64,000 nt of DNA, from contig NZ_LR813084.1 in the NCBI RefSeq assembly GCF_903815225.1, positions 4,674,001 to 4,738,000 on the forward strand, in the 5' to 3' direction. A program made the position numbers and the translations under genes. The notes below the pieces were generated by a model, which saw only the letters and a program-made list of their open reading frames with translations, was not told where the DNA came from and did not search any database. Positions 16,896 to 26,321 of this stretch are shown here, piece after piece (position 1 is the first letter of the stretch; the number at the start of each line of letters is the position of its first letter). Source of the stretch: Delftia tsuruhatensis. GTDB lineage: Bacteria; Pseudomonadota; Gammaproteobacteria; Burkholderiales; Burkholderiaceae_C.

Positions 16896-17210
16896 ATGAA
16901 ACAGACCGATCCCCAGTACAAGCTGCGCCTGCCCCAGGCGCTCAAGGACCAGATCGAGGAAGCGGCCCGGCACTCGGGCCGCTCCATGAACGCCGAGGTC
17001 GTGGCGCGACTGCAGGCCACGTTCGACAGCCCGGCGCTGGGGCGCATGGCCACGGCAGCAGACCCCGCCATCCCGGGCGAGGAGCCGACCAGTCTCTACG
17101 ACATCCGCATGAGCGCGCAGGCCGTGGAGCGCATCGAACAGCGCCTGGAGCGCATCGAACAGGCGATGGCACCGCCCCCACCGACGCCGCCTGCCGACGC
17201 TGCGCAGTGA
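16896..17210 (+). CDS. Arc-family ribbon-helix-helix DNA-binding protein
   Basis: A 104-residue protein. The N-terminal half (YKLRLPQALKDQIEEAARHS, then GRSMNAEVVARL) is a classic Arc/MetJ ribbon-helix-helix fold; the C-terminal part is a short coiled coil (VERIEQRLERIEQAM) and a Pro tail. ATG 16896 is used. It lies 37 bp after the preceding lipoprotein on the same strand. There is no adjacent toxin gene, so it is more likely a stand-alone regulator than an antitoxin. Confidence 0.8.
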   Translation: MKQTDPQYKLRLPQALKDQIEEAARHSGRSMNAEVVARLQATFDSPALGRMATAADPAIPGEEPTSLYDIRMSAQAVERIEQRLERIEQAMAPPPPTPPADAAQ

Positions 17211-17250
17211 ACACGCGGCGTACCTTGCGCCCCTGTGCCGGCGAAGCATG

Positions 17251-17275
17251 AAAAAGCCGGCCCTCGGGCCGGCCT
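17251..17275 (-). terminator. Intrinsic terminator of the SYLF lipoprotein gene
   Basis: On the minus strand GCCGGCCC-GA-GGGCCGGC is followed by TTTTTCA, shortly after the stop at 17303. Confidence 0.85.
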
Positions 17276-17302
17276 GCTTCCATGGGCCGCCAGGGCCCCG
17301 GA

Positions 17303-17887
17303 TCACTCCACGACCTTGGTGATCTTGGAGCCTTGCAGCGACACGCCGGCCTCCAGGCCCGCATTGGTCAGCACATAGCTGGTGACAGGGCCCTGGGCGG
17401 TGGTGGTGTCCACGCTGCCATTGGCCCCCACCTTGCCCGCGGCCACCGTGGCATCGGCGCCCACGGACCAGCCGTCGCTGGCCAGGAACTTGTCCAGCGC
17501 CTCCTGCGTGTTGAACACGTAGATCACGGCCTTGGACTGGCCGCCGGCCTGCCAGCCCACCGAAGCTCCGGTGGTGCTGTAGAAGCCCTTGTTCTGGCCG
17601 TTCACGCGCAGCACGCCGCGGCCATGCTCGACACCGATGACAAAGCTGCCGCCGATCACCGAGGGGAAGATCAGCACGCCCTTGGCACGTGCCACCATCT
17701 CCTTGGAGCCGGGCGCCGTCTGGTACAGCCGCTCCAGGGCGGCCGTGGCGCGTGCATTCACGGTGGTGGCGTCAGCGCGCGGCGCCGACTTGGTATCCGG
17801 CTTGGTGGTGGTGCAACCGACCATGGCCATGCTGCCGGCAGCCAGTGCCGCGGCCAGCACGACGGTACGCAAAGAAAGCTCACGCAT
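17303..17887 (-). CDS. SYLF/YSC84-domain lipoprotein
   Basis: A 194-residue lipoprotein with lipobox MVGC (Cys25) and a SYLF domain (AKGVLIFPSVIGGSFVIGVE, then GFYSTTGASVGWQAGGQSKA). SYLF domains bind lipids in eukaryotes; bacterial versions are periplasmic or outer-membrane lipoproteins of unclear role. The gene is monocistronic and ends in a strong terminator. Confidence 0.85.
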   Translation of the reverse strand: MRELSLRTVVLAAALAAGSMAMVGCTTTKPDTKSAPRADATTVNARATAALERLYQTAPGSKEMVARAKGVLIFPSVIGGSFVIGVEHGRGVLRVNGQNKGFYSTTGASVGWQAGGQSKAVIYVFNTQEALDKFLASDGWSVGADATVAAGKVGANGSVDTTTAQGPVTSYVLTNAGLEAGVSLQGSKITKVVE

Positions 17888-18215
17888 GGATCAACCTACC
17901 TTTCGTCTATGTGTTTGAAGTGGCCTGCTCCCGGGCTCTCGCCCCTCTCCGGTGCTCGCAGATCCGCTCACAGGTGACATGGCTGCGGAAATCAGGCTGG
18001 GGTCGATGCTAGATCGCTTTGGCGGCCTTGTGATGCGGTATGTCACAAGTTGCGCCGTAGGCCTACATGCGGGCGGGAAATGTCTGAAAATCCGGACCTG
18101 TACGCTTGGCGCGGCGCCTGTCGGCCCGCTGGTGCCAGAATGCAGCCTTCCGCGCCAGACGGAGCGCGCCACGCCATCGCCCGGCATGCCGGTTTCATCC
18201 ACACCGAGGGAGTCC
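17888..18215. other. Intergenic region between divergent SYLF and DoxX genes
   Basis: A 328-bp gap with no supportable gene; the frame that runs through it in phase with doxX has no family features. It contains a perfect inverted repeat CTTGTGA-N9-TCACAAG (18027-18049), an operator candidate, and the GAGGGAG ribosome site of the DoxX gene near 18206. Confidence 0.5.
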
Positions 18216-18605
18216 ATGAAGTTCTGGAGCCACTTTCACCATCCTCAGGCGGCCATGGTGCTGCTGCGCGTCACGCTCGCGGTGCTGCTGCTGTTCCACG
18301 GCTGGGCCAAGATCCGCTACGGCATAGGCAGCATAGAGCGCATGGTGGAATCCGCAGGCGCTCCAGGCTGGCTGGCCTATGCGGTCTATCTGGGCGAGGT
18401 GGTGGCGCCGCTGCTGCTGCTGGTGGGCCTGTGGGTGGTGCCGGCGGCCCTGGTGATCGCCATCAACATGGTCGTGGCCTTCGCGCTGGTGCACACGGGG
18501 CAGGTGATGCAGTTGCACAGCTCGGGCGGCTGGGCACTGGAGTTGCAGGCCTTCTTCTTCGTCACAGCCCTGGTGGTCGCCATGGGCCACGCCAAGGGCA
18601 AGTAG
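18216..18605 (+). CDS. DoxX-family membrane protein
   Basis: A 129-residue protein with four predicted membrane helices, starting MKFWSHFHHP and containing LFHGWAKIRYG, the family's conserved segment. DoxX proteins are small inner-membrane proteins linked to redox or sulfur metabolism, usually without a known reaction. ATG 18216 is chosen for the GAGGGAG upstream; a longer frame to 17952 is rejected. Confidence 0.85.
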   Translation: MKFWSHFHHPQAAMVLLRVTLAVLLLFHGWAKIRYGIGSIERMVESAGAPGWLAYAVYLGEVVAPLLLLVGLWVVPAALVIAINMVVAFALVHTGQVMQLHSSGGWALELQAFFFVTALVVAMGHAKGK

Positions 18606-18616
18606 CCCCGAAAGGC

Positions 18617-18646
18617 AAAAAGGAGAGCTTGCGTGCTCTCCTTTTT
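18617..18646. terminator. Bidirectional terminator between doxX and uraH
   Basis: AAAAAGGAGAGC and GCTCTCCTTTTT form a perfect 12-bp stem with a 6-base loop. It has a T-run on both strands and lies between two convergent genes. Confidence 0.88.
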
Positions 18647-18699
18647 CATCACTCCAGGCCATCCCCCGACAGCCCGTCTGCGCCTGTGGCCTGCGGCGG

Positions 18700-19050
18700 T
18701 CAGGAGCCGCGGTAGGTGGAGTAGCTCCAGGGGCTGACCAGCAGCGGCACATGGTAGTGCTGGTCGGCATGGGCCACGCCGAAGTCCAGGCTGACCTTGT
18801 CCAGGAAGTTGGGCTCGGGCAGCTGCACGCCACGGGCCTTGAAGTAGGCCGCCACGTCGAAGGTCAGGCGGTAGGTGCCGGTCCTGAGGCTGTGGTTGTC
18901 GAACAGCGGAGCGTCGGTGCGGCCATCGTGGTTGAGTACCAGGCGCTTGATCAGCGTGGCCTGCTCGCCATCGGTGGAATACAGCGCGACGGCCATGCCC
19001 GCCGCGGGGCAGCCGTTCATGGTGTCGAGGACGTGGGTGCTCAGGCCCAT
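18700..19050 (-). CDS. uraH: 5-hydroxyisourate hydrolase
   Basis: A 116-residue transthyretin-related protein with N-terminal LSTHVLDTMNGCPAAGM (catalytic His) and the family's C-terminal signature YRGS. It hydrolyses 5-hydroxyisourate, the product of PuuD, to OHCU. The start at 19050 has GGAG upstream; a much longer open frame continues antisense through ggt and is not coding. A purine-regulon operator lies 108 bp upstream. Confidence 0.95.
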   Translation of the reverse strand: MGLSTHVLDTMNGCPAAGMAVALYSTDGEQATLIKRLVLNHDGRTDAPLFDNHSLRTGTYRLTFDVAAYFKARGVQLPEPNFLDKVSLDFGVAHADQHYHVPLLVSPWSYSTYRGS

Positions 19051-19356
19051 GGAAATCTCCTGTGCGGCGGGAGCTGGCCCCGCCCGGTTGTCATTGATTG
19101 GTCGATGCCCTGCAATGGCACGCGACAGCACTCGCAGCCTGTGAGGCACTCCCAAAGTGTATACAATTTTTGTACTCTCTTGAAGGGCAAGCCAGGGCCT
19201 GAGCCTAGGCAGATACCCGCATCCGGCCCGCATGCTGACGGCCTGCTGGCGACCGCGCGGCCGCCAGCTTCTACACTGTGGTCCGCTGCCGCCGCGGCGT
19301 CTCGCGCCACGGCAGGCCCCCGCCTGACACCCGACCCCACCGCCAAGGAGATACCG
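19051..19356. other. Divergent regulatory region uraH / ggt
   Basis: A 306-bp gap between divergent genes. The shared TGTATACA operator lies at 19158-19165, and the AAGGAG ribosome site of ggt at 19345-19350. No additional gene is supported. Confidence 0.6.
19154..19175. promoter_or_regulatory. Purine-regulon operator, copy B (uraH / ggt)
   Basis: The palindrome TGTATACA (19158-19165) sits in AAAGTGTATACAATTTTTGT, closely matching the puuD, GntR and permease copies, including the T-rich right flank. It is 108 bp from uraH and about 190 bp from ggt, so uraH is the likelier target. Confidence 0.7.
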
Positions 19357-21183
19357 ATGCAGCTTCGTTCCCCCTTGCTTGCCACCAGCCTGGCATTGGC
19401 CATTGCCAGCCTGGCCGCCTGCGGCAGCGCGCCACCACCAGCGGCTTCGGCGCCCGCGCCAGCCGTTGCTGCCGCAACGCCCCCCGCGCCGGACGCGGTG
19501 CCCATCACGCAAGGCAGCGCCGCCCAGGCCGCCAGCGCCGCCTATGACTTCGACATGGATGTGTTCCACCCGGTCGTGGGCAGGAACGGCATGGTCGCCA
19601 GCGAGCAGGAGCTGGCCTCGCGCATCGGCCTGCAGATCCTGAAGTCGGGCGGCAACGCGGTGGACGCGGCCGTGGCCATGGGCTTCGCGCTGGCCGTGGC
19701 GCTGCCCAACGCGGGCAACATCGGCGGTGGCGGCTTCATGATGGTGCATGACGCCAGGAGCGGCAGGAACATCGCCCTGGACTTCCGCGAGGTGGCGCCC
19801 TCCAAGGCCACGCGCGACATGTATGTGGGCGCCGACGGCAAGGTCATCGACGGCAAGTCGCTGTACACCCACCATGCCGTGGGCGTTCCCGGCACCGTGG
19901 CCGGCATGGAGCATGCGTTGAAGAAATGGGGATCGCTGCCGCTGTCCACGGTGATCGCGCCTGCCGTGAAGCTGGCCGACAAGGGCTTTCCCGTCAGCGA
20001 GACTCTGGCCAAGATCCTGCAGCAGGAAAAGAAGAACATGGGCCAGTGGCCCGCCACCCGCGCCATCTTCTGGAAAGGTGGCGAGCCGCTCCAACGCGGC
20101 GACCAGCTCGTGCAAAAGGACCTGGCCCAGTCGCTGCGCCTGATCGGCCAGCAGGGCGCGAAGGCCTTCTACGAAGGAGCGATCGCGCGCCGGATCGCGG
20201 CCGAGATGGCGCCGCATGCGGGCGCCCTCTCGCTGCAGGACCTCAAGGGCTACAAGGTGGTCGAGCGCGAGCCCGTGCGCGGCACCTACCGCGGCTACGA
20301 GATCGTGACCATGCCGCCTCCGTCCTCGGGTGGTGCCCACCTGATCCAGATCCTCAACATGATGGAGCGCTGGCCCATGAACCAGTGGGGCGCGAACAGC
20401 GCGCAGAGTGTGCACTACATGGCCGAGGGCATGAAGCTGGCCTATGCGGACCGTGCCGAGCACCTGGGCGATCCCGACTTCGTGAAGGTGCCACTCAAGG
20501 GCCTGACCTCCAAGCGCTATGCGCAGGCGCTGGCCGCCGGCATCGATCCCTACCAGGCGCGGGCGGCCAGGGACATCAGGCCCGGCAAGCCCCAGCCCTA
20601 CGAGAGCGACCAGACCACGCACTACTCGGTGGTGGACCGCTTCGGCAACGCCGTGGCCGTGACCTATACGCTGAACACGAACTTCGGCAGCGGCATCGTG
20701 GCCAAGGGCACGGGCATCCTGCTCAACAACGAGATGGATGACTTCTCGGCCAAGCCCGGCGTGGCCAACGCCTATGGCCTGGTGGGCGGGGACGCCAATG
20801 CGGTGGCCGCCGGCAAGCGTCCGCTGTCGTCGATGACGCCGACCCTGGTGCTCAAGGACGGCAAGCCCGTGCTGGTCACGGGCAGCCCGGGCGGCGCGCG
20901 CATCATCACCACCGTTCTGCAGACCGTCGTCAACGTCATCGACTTCGGCATGAACCCGGCCGAGGCCGCCGCCACGCCGCGCTTCCACCACCAGTGGACC
21001 CCCGACGAACTGCGCGTGGAAAAGGGATTCGGCATCGACACCATCAACCTGCTCAAGTCGCGTGGCCACAACGTCACGGTCAAGGCATCGATGGGCCGCA
21101 CCCAGACCATCCAGTTGCGCGACGGCATGCTCTACGGCGCCTCGGACCCCCGCAATCCGGATGGACAGACGCTGGGGTATTGA
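19357..21183 (+). CDS. ggt: Gamma-glutamyltransferase, periplasmic lipoprotein form
   Basis: A 608-residue precursor with lipobox LAAC (Cys22) and an Ala/Pro tether. The self-processing Thr nucleophile is expected at Thr420 in QTTHYSVVD, with the downstream glutamate-binding PLSSM and GSPGG motifs intact. The enzyme cleaves glutathione and other gamma-glutamyl amides in the periplasm. Most GGTs have an ordinary signal peptide; here lipidation is predicted. It is divergent from uraH across the purine operator, which may be coincidental. Confidence 0.93.
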   Translation: MQLRSPLLATSLALAIASLAACGSAPPPAASAPAPAVAAATPPAPDAVPITQGSAAQAASAAYDFDMDVFHPVVGRNGMVASEQELASRIGLQILKSGGNAVDAAVAMGFALAVALPNAGNIGGGGFMMVHDARSGRNIALDFREVAPSKATRDMYVGADGKVIDGKSLYTHHAVGVPGTVAGMEHALKKWGSLPLSTVIAPAVKLADKGFPVSETLAKILQQEKKNMGQWPATRAIFWKGGEPLQRGDQLVQKDLAQSLRLIGQQGAKAFYEGAIARRIAAEMAPHAGALSLQDLKGYKVVEREPVRGTYRGYEIVTMPPPSSGGAHLIQILNMMERWPMNQWGANSAQSVHYMAEGMKLAYADRAEHLGDPDFVKVPLKGLTSKRYAQALAAGIDPYQARAARDIRPGKPQPYESDQTTHYSVVDRFGNAVAVTYTLNTNFGSGIVAKGTGILLNNEMDDFSAKPGVANAYGLVGGDANAVAAGKRPLSSMTPTLVLKDGKPVLVTGSPGGARIITTVLQTVVNVIDFGMNPAEAAATPRFHHQWTPDELRVEKGFGIDTINLLKSRGHNVTVKASMGRTQTIQLRDGMLYGASDPRNPDGQTLGY

Positions 21184-21189
21184 AGAAAG

Positions 21190-21221
21190 AAAAGCCGCGC
21201 CCCTTGCCGGGCGCTGCTTTT
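21190..21221. terminator. Terminator between ggt and glxR
   Basis: AAAAGC-C-GCGCCC and GGGCGC-T-GCTTTT form a stem with one mismatch between the convergent ggt and glxR genes. It has a T-run on the plus strand and an A-run (T on the other strand) on the left. Confidence 0.7.
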
Positions 21222-21287
21222 CACAACAGGGCGGCGCAAGGCCGCCCTCCCACCAATCGCTTCAATCGCTTTGCCAACTGCCGGAAA

Positions 21288-22202
21288 TCAGGATGGGACC
21301 TTTTGGCCGACCTCGAAGTTGGCCTGGATTTCCAGCGCACGCACCAGGCCCGAGTGGTCCCAGCCCGCACCACCGTGGGCGACGCAGCTGTTGAACAGCT
21401 CCTGGGCCTGGGCCGTGTTGGGCAGGGAGACGCCGAGCTGGCGCGCGCTGCTCAGGGCCAGGTTCAGGTCCTTCTGGTGCAGCGCGATGCGGAAGCCCGG
21501 ATCGAAGGTGCGCTTGATCATGCGCTCGGCATGCACTTCCAGGATCTTGGACGAGGCGAAGCCGCCCAGCAGCGCCTCGCGCACGCGGGCCGGATCGGCG
21601 CCGGCGCGCGATGCGAACAGCAGGGCCTCGGCCACGGCCTCGATGTTCAGCGCCACGATGATCTGGTTGGCCACCTTGGCGGTCTGGCCGTCGCCGTTGC
21701 CGCCCACCAGGGTGATGTTCTTGCCCATGCGCTCGAACAGGGGCTTGACGCGGGCGAACACGTCCTCGGGGCCACCGACCATGATGGACAGCGTGGCGTT
21801 CTTGGCGCCCACCTCGCCGCCGGAGACCGGCGCGTCCAGGTACTGGGCGCCGATGGCCTCGATGCGGCGCGCGAAGTCCTTGGTGGCCACGGGCGAGATG
21901 GAGCTCATGTCCACCACCACCTTGCCGCTGCTGCCCTTGAGGCCCGCCGCCACGCCGTCTTCACCGAACAGCACCTTCTCGACATCGGGCGTGTCGGGCA
22001 GCATCAGGAAGATGATGTCGGCGCGCTCGGCCACGCCGCGCGCCGTGGTGCACTGGGTGGCGCTGGATTCGGCGATCTGCGCGGGGATCTTGCCCAGGGT
22101 GTTGACGAACAGCTGGTGGCCGGCCGACAGCAGATGGCCCGCCATGGGCGCGCCCATGATGCCGAGGCCGACGAAACCGAGCTTGAGAGAGGATGCATTC
22201 AT
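21288..22202 (-). CDS. glxR: Tartronate semialdehyde reductase (2-hydroxy-3-oxopropionate reductase)
   Basis: A 304-residue beta-hydroxyacid dehydrogenase with Rossmann motif GFVGLGIMGAPMA, substrate motif DAPVSGGEVGA and catalytic Lys in GQTAKVANQ. It reduces tartronate semialdehyde to D-glycerate with NAD(P)H. It is the third gene of the minus-strand gcl-hyi-glxR cluster, 60 bp after hyi. Confidence 0.93.
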   Translation of the reverse strand: MNASSLKLGFVGLGIMGAPMAGHLLSAGHQLFVNTLGKIPAQIAESSATQCTTARGVAERADIIFLMLPDTPDVEKVLFGEDGVAAGLKGSSGKVVVDMSSISPVATKDFARRIEAIGAQYLDAPVSGGEVGAKNATLSIMVGGPEDVFARVKPLFERMGKNITLVGGNGDGQTAKVANQIIVALNIEAVAEALLFASRAGADPARVREALLGGFASSKILEVHAERMIKRTFDPGFRIALHQKDLNLALSSARQLGVSLPNTAQAQELFNSCVAHGGAGWDHSGLVRALEIQANFEVGQKVPS

Positions 22203-22262
22203 GCTGTGTACTCCTTGTCGTTTTTGGAAATTTCGGGAAATCTGAAAAAGGTCGGTACCCGC

Positions 22263-23051
22263 TCAGGCCGCGACGGCGGCATGCGCCTCGATCCAGCCCA
22301 GGCCCGATTCGGTATCGCGCGCGGGCTTGTACTCGCAGCCCACCCAGCCCTGGTAGCCGATGCGGTCCAGGTGCGCGAACAGGAAGGGGTAGTTGATCTC
22401 GCCCGTGCCGGGTTCGTTGCGGCCCGGGTTGTCGGCCAGCTGCACGTGGCCGATGCGCGCCAGGTGCTTTTGCAGCGTGGCCGCCAGTTCGCCCTCGGTG
22501 CGCTGGGCGTGGTAGATGTCGTACTGCACGAAGGCATTGGGCGCGCCCACCTCGTCGAGGATGGACAGGGCCTCGTCCGTGCGGTTCAGGTAGAAGCCGG
22601 GGATGTCGAAGGGATTGATGGGCTCGATCAGCAGGCGCAGATTGGCGGCGCTCAGCGCGGCGGCGGCAAAGCGCAGGTTCTCGACGAAGGTACGGCGCAG
22701 CGTGGCGGCATCGACGCCGGCCGGCGCCTTGCCGGCCAGGCAGTTGAGCTGGGGCACGCCCAGCGCGTGGGCATAGGTCACGGCCTTGGCCACGCCGGCG
22801 CGAAATTCATCGACACGGTCCGGATGGCAGGCGATGCCGCGCTCACCCGCATCCCAGTCGCCCGCGGGCAGGTTGTGCAGCACGATCTGCAGGCCATGGG
22901 CGTCGATGCGCTCCTTGATCTCCCGGGCCGTGTGGGCGTAGGGAAACAGGAACTCCACGGCCTCGAAGCCGGCGCGGGCCGCGCGCTCGAAGCGGTCGAG
23001 AAAGGGCACCTCGGTGAACAGCATGCTGAGGTTGGCAGCGAAACGGGGCAT
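22263..23051 (-). CDS. hyi: Hydroxypyruvate isomerase
   Basis: A 262-residue TIM-barrel protein starting MPRFAANLSMLFTEVPFLDR, with family residues in LIEPINPFDIPGFYL, VQYDIYHAQR and GCEYKP. It interconverts hydroxypyruvate and tartronate semialdehyde. Its place between gcl and glxR matches the standard glyoxylate-assimilation operon. Confidence 0.93.
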   Translation of the reverse strand: MPRFAANLSMLFTEVPFLDRFERAARAGFEAVEFLFPYAHTAREIKERIDAHGLQIVLHNLPAGDWDAGERGIACHPDRVDEFRAGVAKAVTYAHALGVPQLNCLAGKAPAGVDAATLRRTFVENLRFAAAALSAANLRLLIEPINPFDIPGFYLNRTDEALSILDEVGAPNAFVQYDIYHAQRTEGELAATLQKHLARIGHVQLADNPGRNEPGTGEINYPFLFAHLDRIGYQGWVGCEYKPARDTESGLGWIEAHAAVAA

Positions 23052-23234
23052 GTCAAAAGTCTCCGGTCATCGTTTGGTGGGTGGCGGCAGGGCACGCAAA
23101 GCGCCCCGCCGGTAAAAATGCCCAAGGGGCAATGGAAATCGCCCCCCCGAGTGCTTGCACCGCCCGCAATGCAGGCATTGGCGCAGCGCCAGCCAGGGAT
23201 GCCAAGCAAGGGCCGCCCCGCAGCGATGGCATCG

Positions 23235-23279
23235 TCCCCCTCCGAAGAGAGGGGGAAGCGGCGCAGCCGCTCAGGGGGT
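23235..23279. repeat. REP-like palindromic element
   Basis: Two adjacent perfect hairpins, TCCCCCTC-CGAAGA-GAGGGGGA (23235-23256) and AGCGGC-GCA-GCCGCT (23257-23271), are followed by CAGGGGG, which can pair with the first arm. The element fills the 236-bp hyi-gcl gap. This style of element is common between genes in Comamonadaceae; within an operon it could also lower expression of the downstream genes. Confidence 0.6.
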
Positions 23280-23287
23280 GTCTTGCT

Positions 23288-25078
<1,791 letters not shown>

Positions 25079-25155
25079 GGGTGGTCTCCTTCGAACTGGA
25101 GTCAACTCTAGGCAGAGCAGGCCCTTGGCGGAACGCCTGCGCAGACCATAAAATT

Positions 25156-25172
25156 TATTCCACCAAGGAATA
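25156..25172. promoter_or_regulatory. LysR-type operator between gcl and its divergent regulator
   Basis: TATTCC-ACCAA-GGAATA is a perfect inverted repeat with a T-N11-A core. It lies 78-94 bp upstream of gcl and 28-44 bp upstream of the LysR gene, the standard position for a LysR box. Confidence 0.7.
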
Positions 25173-25199
25173 GATACGACCGGACAGGAGACAGAAGCC

Positions 25200-26117
25200 A
25201 TGGACAGACTCGATGCCATGCACATGTTCGTGCGCGTGGTGGAGACCGGCAGCTTCACCAAGGTGGCGCATGAATTCGCCACCACGCAGCCCACGGTGAC
25301 CAAGCAGGTCGCGGCCATGGAAGCGCGCCTGAAGGTGCGCCTGCTCAACCGCAACACGCGCGGCGTGAGCCTGACCGAAGCGGGCGCGCTGTACTACGAG
25401 AAATGCAAGACCATCGTCAACGACGTGGCCGAGGCCGAGAGCGTCGTCCAGGTGCGTCAGACCCAGGTGCAGGGCCAGCTGCGCATCGGCAGCTCGGTGG
25501 CTTTCGGCCGGCGCGTGCTGGTCCCGCTGGCGCTGGAGTTCATGAAGCACAACCCGCAGGTGCAGGTGGACCTGAGCTTCGAGGACCGCTACACCGACCT
25601 GGTGGCCAACGGCATCGACGTGGCCCTGCGCCTGGGCAAGCTGGCCGACTCCAGCCTGGGCGCCCGCGCCCTGGGCGTCAATCCCTGGGTGCTGGTGGCC
25701 TCGCCCAGCTACCTGCGCAAGCGCGGCACGCCACGCCGCCCCTCGGACCTCAAGGAACACGCCACGCTGATCTACAGCAGCGTGCAGGGCAACGACCTCT
25801 GGCGCCTGCGCAACGCCAGCGGCGAGCCCGTGTCCGTGCCCGTCACGGGCCGGCTGCGCTCCAACAACCTCTCGGCCCTGCTGGCCGCCTCGCGCTCGCA
25901 CATGGGCATCGCCGCCCTGCCCCGCTATGTGGCCCACGACTCATTGCAGGCCGGCCGCGTGGTCGAGGTGCTCAAGACCTGCCGCCTGCCCGAGCAGGAA
26001 ATCCACGCCGTCTACCCCTCGCCACGCCTGGTGCCGCAGAAGGTGCAGTCCTTCATCGCCTTCTTGCAGGGCAAGTTCGACAACGACTGGTGGGAGACGC
26101 TGCCGCGCGGGGCGTGA
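25200..26117 (+). CDS. LysR-family regulator, divergent from gcl-hyi-glxR
   Basis: A 305-residue LysR protein with helix-turn-helix [20 protein letters not shown] (residues about 20-39) and a substrate-binding domain. Being divergent from gcl with a palindromic T-N11-A site between them, it is the probable activator of the glyoxylate genes. The effector is probably a glyoxylate-pathway intermediate, by inference only. Confidence 0.88.
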   Translation: MDRLDAMHMFVRVVETGSFTKVAHEFATTQPTVTKQVAAMEARLKVRLLNRNTRGVSLTEAGALYYEKCKTIVNDVAEAESVVQVRQTQVQGQLRIGSSVAFGRRVLVPLALEFMKHNPQVQVDLSFEDRYTDLVANGIDVALRLGKLADSSLGARALGVNPWVLVASPSYLRKRGTPRRPSDLKEHATLIYSSVQGNDLWRLRNASGEPVSVPVTGRLRSNNLSALLAASRSHMGIAALPRYVAHDSLQAGRVVEVLKTCRLPEQEIHAVYPSPRLVPQKVQSFIAFLQGKFDNDWWETLPRGA

Positions 26118-26184
26118 GGCAAAAACAGAAGGCCGAGCGCAGCGATGGCACGTGCCACCTCCCCTTATGGCACGGCGCAGGTTG

Positions 26185-26264
26185 CCCCAGCGCGCAGCGC
26201 TGGGGTCGTGGCCATCAGGGCGCGCTTCTTTGCTTACTTTCTTGCCGCGCGGCAAGAAAGTAAG
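26185..26264. repeat. Composite palindromic intergenic repeat
   Basis: Two perfect palindromes sit between convergent genes. CCCCAGCGC-GCA-GCGCTGGGG lies at 26185-26205. A 32-bp palindrome at 26233-26264 has 14-bp arms CTTACTTTCTTGCC and GGCAAGAAAGTAAG around GCGC. Similar 'TTGCTTACTTTCTT' elements recur between genes in related beta- and gamma-proteobacteria. It could also end transcription from both sides. Confidence 0.65.
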
Positions 26265-26321
26265 TCGGCCGCCGGGCCGAGACCCGGCCTCGAAAAACAA
26301 CCACCCGGCAGGAGCCAAAAA

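Noticed and set aside
18029..18047. CRP-type site TGTGA...TCACA
   Set aside because: The arms are separated by 9 bp instead of 6, so it does not fit a CRP/FNR site; kept only as an inverted repeat.
18700..21069. A 789-residue minus-strand frame covering ggt and uraH
   Set aside because: Only its last 116 residues (uraH) match a family; the rest is antisense to a complete ggt gene.
26166..26185. TGGCACG...TTGCC as a sigma-54 promoter
   Set aside because: The spacing between GG and GC is three bases too long, and no gene lies downstream on that strand.
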